Shown: piece after piece, positions 29,085 to 39,873 of the stretch
How positions within the stretch are numbered: position 1 is the first letter of the stretch
Layout of the letters: every line of letters begins with the position of its first letter
Assembly: GCF_001425045.1 (NCBI RefSeq)
Contig: NZ_LMDJ01000012.1
Coordinates: forward strand, 360,141 to 424,140
From: Massilia sp. Root351
GTDB lineage: Bacteria; Pseudomonadota; Gammaproteobacteria; Burkholderiales; Burkholderiaceae_D
Length of the DNA: 64,000 bases
Direction of reading: 5' to 3'
Notes under the pieces: model-generated
Told to the model about the DNA's origin: nothing
The model's input: the letters and a program-made list of their open reading frames with translations, nothing else
Databases searched by the model: none
Translations under genes and position numbers: made by a program

Positions 29085-31912
29085 GCCAGCACCTCCTTGA
29101 TACGTTGCGGGGTTACCGGCAGTTTGGTGAATCGGTGGCCGATGGCGTGCGCGATGCCGTTGACGATGGCGCCCACCACGGGAATCATCACCACCTCGGC
29201 GATGCCCTTGGGCGTATCGGTCTCCGACACGGGCGGCAGCACTTCGGCGGTTTGCGTCCACACCGCCACGTCCGAGGCGCGCGGCAGGTGGTAGCGGTTA
29301 AAGTTCCAGGTGCCGTTGCCGGGGCCGTCCTCGTACAGCGGCAGGTATTCGTGCAGCGCGTGGCCGATGCCCATGGCCAGCCCACCCTGCAGCTGGCCGG
29401 ACACCAGCTGCGGCGACAGCATATTGCCGCACTCCATGATGGAGTGATGGCCCAGCAGCTCCACCTTGCCGCTGCCCTCGTGCACCGCCAGCTCCACCAG
29501 CGTGCCCACGCAGCTGTAGTAAGTGACCATGGCGCCGTTGCGCTGGGTGGCCGGCATGTAGACCTTCCTGCGGTCCAGCACGCGGTAGCCACCCGGCGTG
29601 CCAGCCTTGTCGGTTTTGCCATCCTTGCCGCTGCCGTAGCGCAGCGACAGGCCATCCACCGGCAGGCGCACCGTGGCGGCGCCGCTTCCGGGTATCTCCC
29701 AGTCCGCCTCGCTCCACTGCCAGCGGTTGAACACGTGTACCGCCGCCCCCGTCACCAGGCCCAGTTCGTGCGCCTGCTTGACGATGGCCTCGAACGGCAG
29801 CGCTTCCAGCCCGCCGGCCGACAGCTTGCCGTCCACCCAGCGCGCATCCTCCACCCGCACCACCAGCGACGCTGCTTGGCCGCCCGCCACGCCCTGGCTC
29901 CAGATCGCCATGGCGGCCGGCCACAGGCCGTGCATGAACACCACCCGCGCCGCTTCGCGCGTGCTGTGGGTGTAGTAGTAGGCCGAGTTGGTGGCACTGG
30001 CCGGCGAGCAGTAGGTGGGCGACCAGCGCGGATTGGCCGCCAGCTTGTCCTGCTCGGCCTGGCTCATGAGGTAGGGGTCGCCCGTGGCCACCATGGGCAG
30101 GTCGGCCCAGTCCGTCACTGCGGTGAGGATCTCGTCGGCCGGGCGGCACAGCCACTTGGCGCACGCCACCGCCTGCGAGGTGGACATGCCGGTGCCGATC
30201 TCGGTACCGCTGTGCCACAGGCGGATCTTGCCATCCGCCTCGATCTCCACCCGCGCCAGCGAGCTTTCCGCGCCGGTGCCGAAGTCCTTCTGCGTGCAGG
30301 CAAAGCCCACGCCGTAGCGCTTGCCCGGATGGGCCGCGTCGTATTCGGCCTTGCGCTTGGCGCGGCCGGTCCACATGGGATGGACCTGCGCCTTGCGCAG
30401 CACCTCGTCCACGCGGATGGCGCCGGCCGGAATGGCGCCCTGCGAATTTTTCATGCCCGAACGCAGCGCGTTGCGCAGGCGGAATTCGATCGGGTCCAGC
30501 TTCAGCTGTTCGGCGAACTCGTCCACCATCATCTCGGTGGCCGCCATGCTCTGCAAGGTGCCATAGCCGCGCGCCGAACCGGCGTCCACCGCGCGCGTGG
30601 CCAGCGCCACCGCCGCGAAGTCGTTCTTCGGGAAGTAATAGATCGATTGCGCCGCCGTGGCCGCCACCATCACCACCGACGGCGAGAAATTGGCGCGGCC
30701 GCCGCCGTTGCCTTCGAAGGTGCCGGCGAAGGACTGCATCATGCCGGTCTGGCGGTCCACCGCCATGCGGTACTTCATGTCGAAGGCGTGGCGCTTGATC
30801 GAGGTCTGGAACTGCTCGTAGCGGTCGTTGGCCAGCCGCACCGGCTTGCCGTTGCCGTACAGCGCGCACACCAGCCCGTAGAACGGGAAGTTGTAATGGT
30901 CCTTCGAGCCGTAGCCCACCGTATAGCACGGGTGGACGAACAGCGCCTTGAGCGGGAAGCTCGCCTTCTTCATCATCTCCAGCGTGCTGTCGATGACTTC
31001 CTGCGGCCCCTGGCTGGCCACCACCATGTGCAGCTCCTGTCTGGCAGCGTCGTACCAGCAATTGGCGTTGTCCGGCTCCAGCGCGGCGGTGTCCACCGAC
31101 TGGGTCTGGTAGTCGCGCTCCAGCACCAGCCAGTCGGCCGGCGGGCTGTCCAGCTCGGCCTTGATCTGGTTGGCGTAAAACATGCCCTGCTCGCCCAGCT
31201 TGCCGTGCTCGATGCCGTCCGGCCATACCGGCTGCTGCTTGCGCATCATGCTGGGGAACACCGGCGCCTGGCCCAGGCTGGAGAATTTGTCGTCGTCGTG
31301 CGAGGTGGCGCCGCCCACGCGCACGAAGCGGAACGTGGCCCAGGGGTCGCGCACCATCGGCGCCACCGGCTCGCCGTAGCGCAGCACGGACTCCTGGAAC
31401 TGCAGCTTGTCCTTGGCGAAGCGGTAGCGCGCGAAATCGTCGTAGATCAGGATGGCCGCCGCGTGGCCCAGGTAGGCCGCCTGCTGGCCCTCGGGCAGCA
31501 GCATGTCGGCGCCGTAGAAGGCCGGGAACGCCACCCCGTCGCGCGCCAGGTCGGCCGCCGTGACCACGCGGTCCGGCTTCAGTTCCTCGCCCAGCAGCGA
31601 CAGGTCGATGCCGGCATACAGGCGGTCGGTGCGGGTGGCGCGCAGGATGAAAGCGTGCGCTTGCTGCTGCGGCCAGTGCGGCATGTCCTGCGCGCGGATG
31701 TCGCGCGCGAACACTTTGGCGCCGGTGACCTTGGCTTTGCCGTCGATGCGGACCTTGGCCTGGCCGTTTTTCGGATCCCAGGCGACGGGCGTGAGGATCT
31801 TGTCCTCGAACAGGGCGGCAAAGGCTTTGCCCCCCAGCGGCGCGAGATACACCGCGACGCCCGCAACCATTCCCGCCTTCAGGAACTTGCGGCGCGAAAG
31901 TGCGACCTTCAT
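29081..31912 (-). CDS. Molybdopterin-binding large subunit, Tat-exported aldehyde/N-heterocycle oxidoreductase
   Basis: 943 residues from the ATG at 31912, after TTGGGAGTATTCAAC. A twin-arginine signal (SRRKFLKAG, hydrophobic stretch to about residue 34) sends the folded enzyme to the periplasm. The body is of the xanthine-oxidase family large-subunit type (IorB, aldehyde dehydrogenase AldH/AdhA groups). The three genes form an ATGA-overlapping chain: large subunit, 2Fe-2S subunit, cytochrome c. The likely job is oxidation of aldehydes or an N-heterocycle in the periplasm with electrons going to quinol or oxidase; the substrate cannot be decided here. Confidence 0.9.
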   Translation of the reverse strand: MKVALSRRKFLKAGMVAGVAVYLAPLGGKAFAALFEDKILTPVAWDPKNGQAKVRIDGKAKVTGAKVFARDIRAQDMPHWPQQQAHAFILRATRTDRLYAGIDLSLLGEELKPDRVVTAADLARDGVAFPAFYGADMLLPEGQQAAYLGHAAAILIYDDFARYRFAKDKLQFQESVLRYGEPVAPMVRDPWATFRFVRVGGATSHDDDKFSSLGQAPVFPSMMRKQQPVWPDGIEHGKLGEQGMFYANQIKAELDSPPADWLVLERDYQTQSVDTAALEPDNANCWYDAARQELHMVVASQGPQEVIDSTLEMMKKASFPLKALFVHPCYTVGYGSKDHYNFPFYGLVCALYGNGKPVRLANDRYEQFQTSIKRHAFDMKYRMAVDRQTGMMQSFAGTFEGNGGGRANFSPSVVMVAATAAQSIYYFPKNDFAAVALATRAVDAGSARGYGTLQSMAATEMMVDEFAEQLKLDPIEFRLRNALRSGMKNSQGAIPAGAIRVDEVLRKAQVHPMWTGRAKRKAEYDAAHPGKRYGVGFACTQKDFGTGAESSLARVEIEADGKIRLWHSGTEIGTGMSTSQAVACAKWLCRPADEILTAVTDWADLPMVATGDPYLMSQAEQDKLAANPRWSPTYCSPASATNSAYYYTHSTREAARVVFMHGLWPAAMAIWSQGVAGGQAASLVVRVEDARWVDGKLSAGGLEALPFEAIVKQAHELGLVTGAAVHVFNRWQWSEADWEIPGSGAATVRLPVDGLSLRYGSGKDGKTDKAGTPGGYRVLDRRKVYMPATQRNGAMVTYYSCVGTLVELAVHEGSGKVELLGHHSIMECGNMLSPQLVSGQLQGGLAMGIGHALHEYLPLYEDGPGNGTWNFNRYHLPRASDVAVWTQTAEVLPPVSETDTPKGIAEVVMIPVVGAIVNGIAHAIGHRFTKLPVTPQRIKEVLA

Positions 31913-32160
31913 GTTGAATACTCCCAATATTGGATGACGAGTTTCCGGGCCGAAGTCGGGACGCGGTTTGCGGGTCCGGCTTCATCGTCCCGCCAACGTT
32001 TACGGTTGTCAAGAAACTCCGGCGCGCAGTGTCGCATCTTCAGCCTGCCTTCAACAGGGTATCGGACTGCTAGTCAATAATGATTTCCGTGCGCCAAATT
32101 GATGCCGAACTGTGCTATACAGTAGCGATGCCAAAAACATAATATTGGGTACAATCGAAG

Positions 32161-33444
32161 ATGTTTCCACCAAACACAACCTGGCTGGCGCTGCTGCTGG
32201 CCGCCGCCCTTGCCATGCTGGCCGTCCTCGCCGCGCTGGCGCTTTGGCGCCGGGCCGCCCTGGCTGCGCTCGCCGCCGAAGCCGCCGAAGCCGAACTGGC
32301 GGGCCTGCGCCAGCGCCTGGCCGCCAGTGAAAGCGGCGCCGCCTTGCTGGCGCGCGGCGAGCGGCAGTGGCGCGACATCCTGGACCGGCTGCCGCTGGCG
32401 CTGTTCCTGAAAGATGCCGACTCCCGTTTTGTCATGATGAACGCGGCCTGTGAACAGGCTTTCGGCCAGCCCTACAGCGCCCTGGCCGGCACCCACGGCG
32501 GCGAGCACTACCCGCCCGAGCAGCAAGCCGGCTTCCTGGCCGCCGACCGCGCCGCGTTCGCCTCGCACAGCCTGTGGACCGACGAGGAATGGGTGTGGCA
32601 CGCCGGCCTGCGCCAGGACCGCCGCCTGCTGACCTACAAGCAGCCGCTGTACGACGAAGATGGCCAGCCGGCGCTGCTGATCGGCATGTGCCTCGACGTG
32701 ACGGAGCGCCGCGCCGCAGAGGAAGCACTGCAGTCGACCTTGCGCCAGCTGCGCGAGCTGAGCGACCTGCAGGAAGCCGCACGCGAGCGCGAACGCCGCC
32801 GCCAGGCGCAAAGCCTGCACGACGACCTGGGCCAGAGCCTGATGGCGCTCAAGCTGGACGCGGTCCTGCTCGGCACGGCCTCGCAGGCGCGCCATCCACG
32901 CCTGCACGGCCACAGCGTGCGCGTGCTGGGCACGCTCGACAGCGCCATCGGCGCGGTGCGCGCGCTGATCAACGATCTGCACCCGAGCACACTGGAACTG
33001 GGCTTGCCGGCCGCCACCGACTGGCTGCTCAAGCAGCAGGAACGGCGCAGCGGCATGCACTGCCAGTTGCACATGATCAACGACAGCGCCAGCGCCGCGC
33101 TGACGGCGCCGCAGACCTGGGCCATCTTCCGCATGATCCAGGAAGCGATGTTCGCCATCGAAAGCTATGCCAGGGCGACCCGGGTCGACGTGTCGCTGGA
33201 CCTGCGCCCCGGCGCCCTGCTGATCATCATCAGCGACAACGGCCTGGGCCCGCAGACGGGCGGCAGCCGTGGCGCCACGCTGGCCATGCTGGCGCTGCGC
33301 GAGCGCGTGTCGGCCTACGGCGGCGAACTGAGCGAAGACAGTGCGCCGGGACGCGGCACCACCCTCACCATCATGTTGTCCGACCATGAAAAACGGGAGG
33401 CCGCAGCCTCCCGTCTTGACACTTCCGCCGACGCCCGCCACTGA
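32161..33444 (+). CDS. PAS-containing membrane histidine kinase with degenerate N-box
   Basis: 427 residues. One membrane segment at about 9-29, a coiled coil at 35-65, a PAS domain at about 70-185, a HisKA_3 dimerisation segment with His220 (QSLHDDLGQSL) and an HATPase domain from about 315. The G1-box DNGLG is intact (359-363), but the N-box reads IFRMIQEAMFAIESYARA: the Asn of the usual QEALxN motif is replaced. No response regulator is adjacent. It may be a weak or signalling-only kinase. Its last codons contain the rpoD terminator. Confidence 0.85.
   Translation: MFPPNTTWLALLLAAALAMLAVLAALALWRRAALAALAAEAAEAELAGLRQRLAASESGAALLARGERQWRDILDRLPLALFLKDADSRFVMMNAACEQAFGQPYSALAGTHGGEHYPPEQQAGFLAADRAAFASHSLWTDEEWVWHAGLRQDRRLLTYKQPLYDEDGQPALLIGMCLDVTERRAAEEALQSTLRQLRELSDLQEAARERERRRQAQSLHDDLGQSLMALKLDAVLLGTASQARHPRLHGHSVRVLGTLDSAIGAVRALINDLHPSTLELGLPAATDWLLKQQERRSGMHCQLHMINDSASAALTAPQTWAIFRMIQEAMFAIESYARATRVDVSLDLRPGALLIIISDNGLGPQTGGSRGATLAMLALRERVSAYGGELSEDSAPGRGTTLTIMLSDHEKREAAASRLDTSADARH
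33389..33413 (-). terminator. rpoD terminator inside the kinase coding sequence
   Basis: On the minus strand CGGGAGGC-TGCG-GCCTCCCG forms an eight-pair stem followed by five T. It lies about 47 bp after the rpoD stop codon and within the last 20 codons of the convergent histidine kinase gene. Confidence 0.85.
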
Positions 33445-33459
33445 GCGGCGCCGCCGCGC

Positions 33460-35997
<2,538 letters not shown>

Positions 35998-36334
35998 TAC
36001 AAATATCTCTCAATGGCAGACCCGGGGGCCGGCGGCGCGTAGTGAAAACAATGCCACCCGGGCCGGCAAGGGTCCGATGGCGCGTAGGGGTGCTGGAATG
36101 AAAAAAGCCCGTTCGGACGGGCTGGCAACTACGTACAGTGCAGAGCGGGAAAAGGCAGAGCAACTCCTGTTTCAACCTGACGGGCACGGTGCTTCATTTG
36201 GTGCGTCGGCAATTATAGCGCGTTTCAGGCTGGCGCGCACGCGCAAAGATGTGGTTAAAATAACATTTTGGCGGATTTGGCAATGCACTCCCCTGCCCAG
36301 CGTGATATGCTGGCGGCTCTTTGCTTAACCTGTG
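35998..36334. promoter_or_regulatory. 337-bp divergent region, rpoD / ProQ-domain gene
   Basis: On the minus strand a perfect -10 box TATAAT lies at 36212-36217, without a clear -35. About 85 nt downstream is the intrinsic terminator at 36101-36123. Between them is a 22-codon reading frame (36129-36197, ATG AAG CAC to TGT ACG TAG) that stops a few bases before the terminator stem, with no evident ribosome binding site. The rest, close to rpoD, is GC-rich. Nothing recognisable was found for the plus-strand promoter of the ProQ-domain gene. Confidence 0.5.
36101..36123 (-). terminator. Intrinsic terminator in the rpoD leader
   Basis: Minus-strand AGCCCGT-CCGA-ACGGGCT followed by six T, about 105 bp upstream of the rpoD start codon. 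No annotated gene lies upstream on this strand, so it ends either a small RNA or an attenuated rpoD leader. Confidence 0.8.
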
Positions 36335-36847
36335 ATGTCGATGAACACTAGCCTTACCCCTGAGCCAGCGGCTGAAGTTACCACCCCGGTCGTTGCCAAC
36401 CCGGCCGCTGTCAAGCCGGTTGTTGCCGCGCCGGACGGCGCCGCGCCAGCGCTGACCGCCCGCACCCTGCTGAAACAGCTGCAACAGCAGTTTCCTCCTT
36501 TCCGCGATTGCCTGCCCCTGTCGATCGGCATCGACAAGCAGATCCTGGCGCAAGTGCCGGGCATCGACAAAAAGCTGATGCGCACCGCGCTGGGCATCCA
36601 TACCGGCTCGCAGCGCTATCTGCGGGTGATGGAAAAAGCCACCGTGCGCTACGACCTGGACGGCACCGCCGGCGCCGAGGTGACCGATGTGCACCGCAAG
36701 CACGCCAAGGAAGTCTTGAAGGAGCGCCTGAAGAAGGAAGCCGACCGCAAGAAAGCCGAACGCGACGCGGCGGCGGCCGAGGAAGCGGCTCGCGTGCGCC
36801 AGGACAAGCTGGCCCAGCTGACGGCCAAGTTCTCCAAAAAAGGCTGA
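36335..36847 (+). CDS. ProQ/FinO-domain RNA-binding protein
   Basis: 170 residues. A Pro/Ala/Val-rich start (about 1-40) is followed by the FinO/ProQ domain (about 42-125, with LLKQLQQQFPPFRDCLPLSIGIDKQI and ALGIHTGSQRYLR) and a charged helical tail rich in Lys, Glu and Ala. Family members are RNA chaperones that bind structured 3' ends and small RNAs. ATG at 36335 is chosen; GTG at 36332 and ATG at 36341 are close alternatives. Its stop overlaps the next start (TGATG). Confidence 0.88.
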   Translation: MSMNTSLTPEPAAEVTTPVVANPAAVKPVVAAPDGAAPALTARTLLKQLQQQFPPFRDCLPLSIGIDKQILAQVPGIDKKLMRTALGIHTGSQRYLRVMEKATVRYDLDGTAGAEVTDVHRKHAKEVLKERLKKEADRKKAERDAAAAEEAARVRQDKLAQLTAKFSKKG

Positions 36848-37533
36848 TGAGCGACACCGCTGCGGTCGCCGCCGAATCCGCGCCCGAGCTGCCGCCCTAC
36901 GCCGGCATTACGCTGGCCGAAGTGCGGCTGGTGAAAACCGCCGCCGAGGCGGAGGAGGCGCAGGCGGCGCTGCTGGCGGCCGACGCAGTGGGCTTCGACA
37001 CCGAATCCAAGCCGACCTTCCAAAAGGGCCAGAGTTCCGACGGCCCGCACCTGATCCAGCTGGCCACCGACCGCCTGGCCTATCTGTTCCAGATCGGCGC
37101 CGCGCCCTCGCCGGCGCTGCCGGCGCTGAAAGCGGTGCTGGAGTCCGAATTGACGCTCAAGGTCGGCTTCGGCCTGTCCGACGACGTGCGGCGGCTGCGC
37201 GCCAAGCTCGGCATCGAGCCGGCGCGCGTGGTCGACCTGTCGGTGGCGCTGCGCGGCGGCCAGCGCAACGACCTGGGCGCGAAAAGCGCAGTGGCCAAGT
37301 TCTTTGGCCAGAAGCTGCAAAAATCGAAGAAAATCTCCACCACCAACTGGGCCAGCGCCCGCCTCAGCGAGCGCCAGATCCTGTACGCCGCCGACGACGC
37401 GCAAGTGGCGCTGCGCGTCTACCGCCACTGGATCGCCGCCGGCAACGTGCTGCCGCCGCAGCGCCCCGCCAAGGCGCGCCGCCCGCCGCGCGCCCGTCCA
37501 GCGGCCGGCGCGTCCCCCGCCAGCGACAGCTAA
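36847..37533 (+). CDS. RNase D-like 3'-5' exonuclease domain protein
   Basis: 228 residues with a single DEDDy exonuclease domain: motif I GFDTES (Asp51, Glu53), motif II around VGFGLSDDVRRL, and motif III YAADDAQVALRVY with the catalytic Tyr and Asp. The HRDC domains of true RNase D are missing, so this is the short RNase-D-like type. The C-terminal tail is basic and Pro/Ala/Arg-rich. It starts inside the stop of the ProQ-domain gene, so an RNA-binding protein and an RNA exonuclease are coupled. It converges on the MocR gene with a 4-bp overlap. Confidence 0.87.
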   Translation: MSDTAAVAAESAPELPPYAGITLAEVRLVKTAAEAEEAQAALLAADAVGFDTESKPTFQKGQSSDGPHLIQLATDRLAYLFQIGAAPSPALPALKAVLESELTLKVGFGLSDDVRRLRAKLGIEPARVVDLSVALRGGQRNDLGAKSAVAKFFGQKLQKSKKISTTNWASARLSERQILYAADDAQVALRVYRHWIAAGNVLPPQRPAKARRPPRARPAAGASPASDS

Positions 37534-38972
37534 CACCGTAGCAAGCTGCCCAGCGTGGCGATGGCCGCTTCATGCGCGGGCGTCCACGGATGGCCGTAGT
37601 TCAGCCGCAGGCAGTTGCGGAATTCGCGCTTGGCCGAGAACATCGGCCCCGGCGCGATGCCGATGCCGTGTTCCAGCGCGGCGGCGTGCAGCGCCAGCGT
37701 GTCCGCGCCGTCCGGCAGCACCACCCATAAAAAGTATCCCCCTTCCGGATGCGTCACGCGCGTGCCGGCCGGGAAATGCTCGGCCAGCGCCGCCAGCATG
37801 CGCGCCTGCTGGGTCTTCAAGGCGCTGCGCAACTGCCGCAGGTGGCGGTCGTAGCCGCCCTGCCCCAGGTAGTCGGCCAGCGCCAGCTGCGACGGCATGG
37901 CGGCGGCCAGGCTGGTGCTCAGCTTGAGCCGCTCGACTGCCTGCGCGTAGCGCCCGGGCGCCGCCCAGCCCACGCGAAAGCCCGGCGCCAGGCACTTCGA
38001 GAATGAACTGCAATGCAGCACCAGCCCCTGCCCGCCCGGCGCGTCGTAGCGCTTGGCCAGCGCCGGGCGGCGCGCGCCGAAATACAGTTCGCCGTAGACG
38101 TCGTCCTCGATCAGCGGCACGCCGTGCGCGGCCAGCAGGACCACCAGCGCCTGCTTCTTCTCGGCCGGCATCAGGCTGCCCAGCGGATTCTGGAAACTGG
38201 TCATCAGCCAGCAAGCGGCGGGACGGTGGCGCTGCAGCGCCGCGGCCAGCGCGCCCAGTTCCATGCCCTCGCGCGGATCGGTGGCCACCTCCACCGCCTT
38301 CAGCTGCAGCCGTTCCAGCGCCTGCAGCGCCGCATAGAAACTGGGCGACTCGACCAGCACCGTGTCGCCCGGCCTGGCCACCGCCTGCAGGCACAGGTTC
38401 AGCGCTTCCAGCGCGCCGTTGGTGACCACGATTTCCGCAGCCGCCACCGGCGCGCCATCCAGCTGGTAGCGCAGCGCAATCTGGCGCCGCAGCTCGCCGT
38501 TGCCGGCGCCCAGGTCGGCCACCGAGCTCCATGGGTCCAGCCGGCGCATGCTGGCCGCCACCGCGCGCGCCAGCTTCGGCAGCGGAAACAGCTCGGGACT
38601 GGGGAAGGCGGAGCCGAACGGCGCCACCTGGCGTGCACGCGCCGCCTCCAGCACGCCGAACACCAGCCCGCTGACGTCCACGCTGCGCGGCGCGCCATCC
38701 GGACGGGTGGGCTCGGGGTCGGGCTGGAGGCCGCCCTGAACGCCGGGCGCGGCGGCCGGCGCGCGGGCCGGCGCCACGTAGTAGCCCGAACGCGGGCGCG
38801 ACTCGATCACGCCGCGCGCCTCCAGCAGGTAGTAGGCCTGGAACACGGTGCCGGGGCTGGCGCCGCGCCGCGCGTGCTGCTGGCGCACCGACGGCAGCCG
38901 CTCCCCCGGCCGCAGCACCTGCCGCGCCACCATGTCCTCGATCTCCTGCGCCAGCGCTTCATACAGTTTCAA
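37530..38972 (-). CDS. MocR/PdxR-type GntR regulator with aminotransferase domain
   Basis: 480 residues: an N-terminal GntR winged helix (about 1-70, GERLPSVRQQ and the SGYYV wing) joined by a Pro/Ala linker to a fold-type I aminotransferase domain with the PLP lysine in CSSFSKCLAPGFRVGW. Such proteins are transcription factors that sense PLP or an amino acid. The start is a TTG at 38972 with AAGGA five bases before it; no in-frame ATG fits. It is divergent from the cytochrome gene at 39076, which is a possible target. Confidence 0.88.
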   Translation of the reverse strand: MKLYEALAQEIEDMVARQVLRPGERLPSVRQQHARRGASPGTVFQAYYLLEARGVIESRPRSGYYVAPARAPAAAPGVQGGLQPDPEPTRPDGAPRSVDVSGLVFGVLEAARARQVAPFGSAFPSPELFPLPKLARAVAASMRRLDPWSSVADLGAGNGELRRQIALRYQLDGAPVAAAEIVVTNGALEALNLCLQAVARPGDTVLVESPSFYAALQALERLQLKAVEVATDPREGMELGALAAALQRHRPAACWLMTSFQNPLGSLMPAEKKQALVVLLAAHGVPLIEDDVYGELYFGARRPALAKRYDAPGGQGLVLHCSSFSKCLAPGFRVGWAAPGRYAQAVERLKLSTSLAAAMPSQLALADYLGQGGYDRHLRQLRSALKTQQARMLAALAEHFPAGTRVTHPEGGYFLWVVLPDGADTLALHAAALEHGIGIAPGPMFSAKREFRNCLRLNYGHPWTPAHEAAIATLGSLLRC

Positions 38973-39075
38973 ACTGATCCTTGGTTTTTATGCGATTCTG
39001 AGTCTGTCAAACTTGGCAACACAGGCGTATCCTGTCCCCTGATTCCCATCCAAAAGCTATTTTAACGGGACACCC

Positions 39076-39873
39076 ATGCATACCACCTTATCGAGCCTGT
39101 TCGCGCGCTCCTGTGGCGCCGCGCTGCTGGCCTGCGGGCTGGCAGCGGCCGCGCCGGCCGGCGCCGCGCCGGCGGCCCTGAAAACCCTGCCCGACACGCT
39201 GGCGCAGCGCGTGGCCGCCTGCACCGCCTGCCACGCGGCCAACGAGCGCGGCGACGCCTATTTCCCGCGCATCGCCGGCAAGCCGGCCGGCTATCTGTAC
39301 AACCAGCTGCGCAACTTCCGCGAAGGGCGCCGCAAGTATCCGATGATGACGTATATGGTGGACCACCTGCCGGACGCCTACCTGCGCGAGATCGCCCAGT
39401 ACTTCTCGGAGCTGCACCCGCCCTATCCCGCGCCCGCGCCCAACGCGGCCACGCCGGCCATGCTGGAGCGCGGCCGCGTGCTGGTGCACCAGGGCGACGC
39501 GGCCAGCAAGGTGCCGGCCTGCGTGGCCTGCCACGGCGCGCAGCTGACCGGCGTGGAGCCCGCCATCCCCGGCCTGCTGGGCTTGCCGCGCGACTACGTC
39601 AACGCGCAGTTCGGCGCCTGGCGCAACAAGGTGCGCCGCGCGCACGCGCCCGATTGCATGGCCGAGATCACGGCGCGCCTGTCGGACGCCGACGTGGCCG
39701 CCGTTTCCGGCTGGCTGGCCTCGCAGCCGGCCGACGCGCAAGCCCGTCCGGCCGCTTCCATCGCCATGCCGCTGCCGCTGGAATGCGGCAGCGCCGGCGT
39801 GGCGCAAGGCTCGTCCGGCGCCCCAGGCTCGCCAGGCGGTCCCGGCGCGCCGGCAGCGGAGGTCCGGCCATGA
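39076..39873 (+). CDS. Diheme cytochrome c (c4-like), periplasmic
   Basis: 265 residues. A signal peptide ends near residue 30; two c-type domains carry CTACH and CVACH haem sites with Met ligands in the later parts of each domain (for example KYPMMTYMVDHLP). The C-terminal 35 residues are Ser/Gly/Pro-rich and probably unstructured. The stop codon overlaps the start of the next cytochrome gene (ATGA), so the pair is made together. The likely role is electron transfer in the periplasm. Confidence 0.88.
   Translation: MHTTLSSLFARSCGAALLACGLAAAAPAGAAPAALKTLPDTLAQRVAACTACHAANERGDAYFPRIAGKPAGYLYNQLRNFREGRRKYPMMTYMVDHLPDAYLREIAQYFSELHPPYPAPAPNAATPAMLERGRVLVHQGDAASKVPACVACHGAQLTGVEPAIPGLLGLPRDYVNAQFGAWRNKVRRAHAPDCMAEITARLSDADVAAVSGWLASQPADAQARPAASIAMPLPLECGSAGVAQGSSGAPGSPGGPGAPAAEVRP

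Noticed and set aside
29105..32080. 991-codon open frame on the plus strand
   Set aside because: It lies antisense to the molybdopterin large subunit, with a low-complexity Arg/His/Ala/Gly composition and no domain; a GC-skewed third-position shadow.
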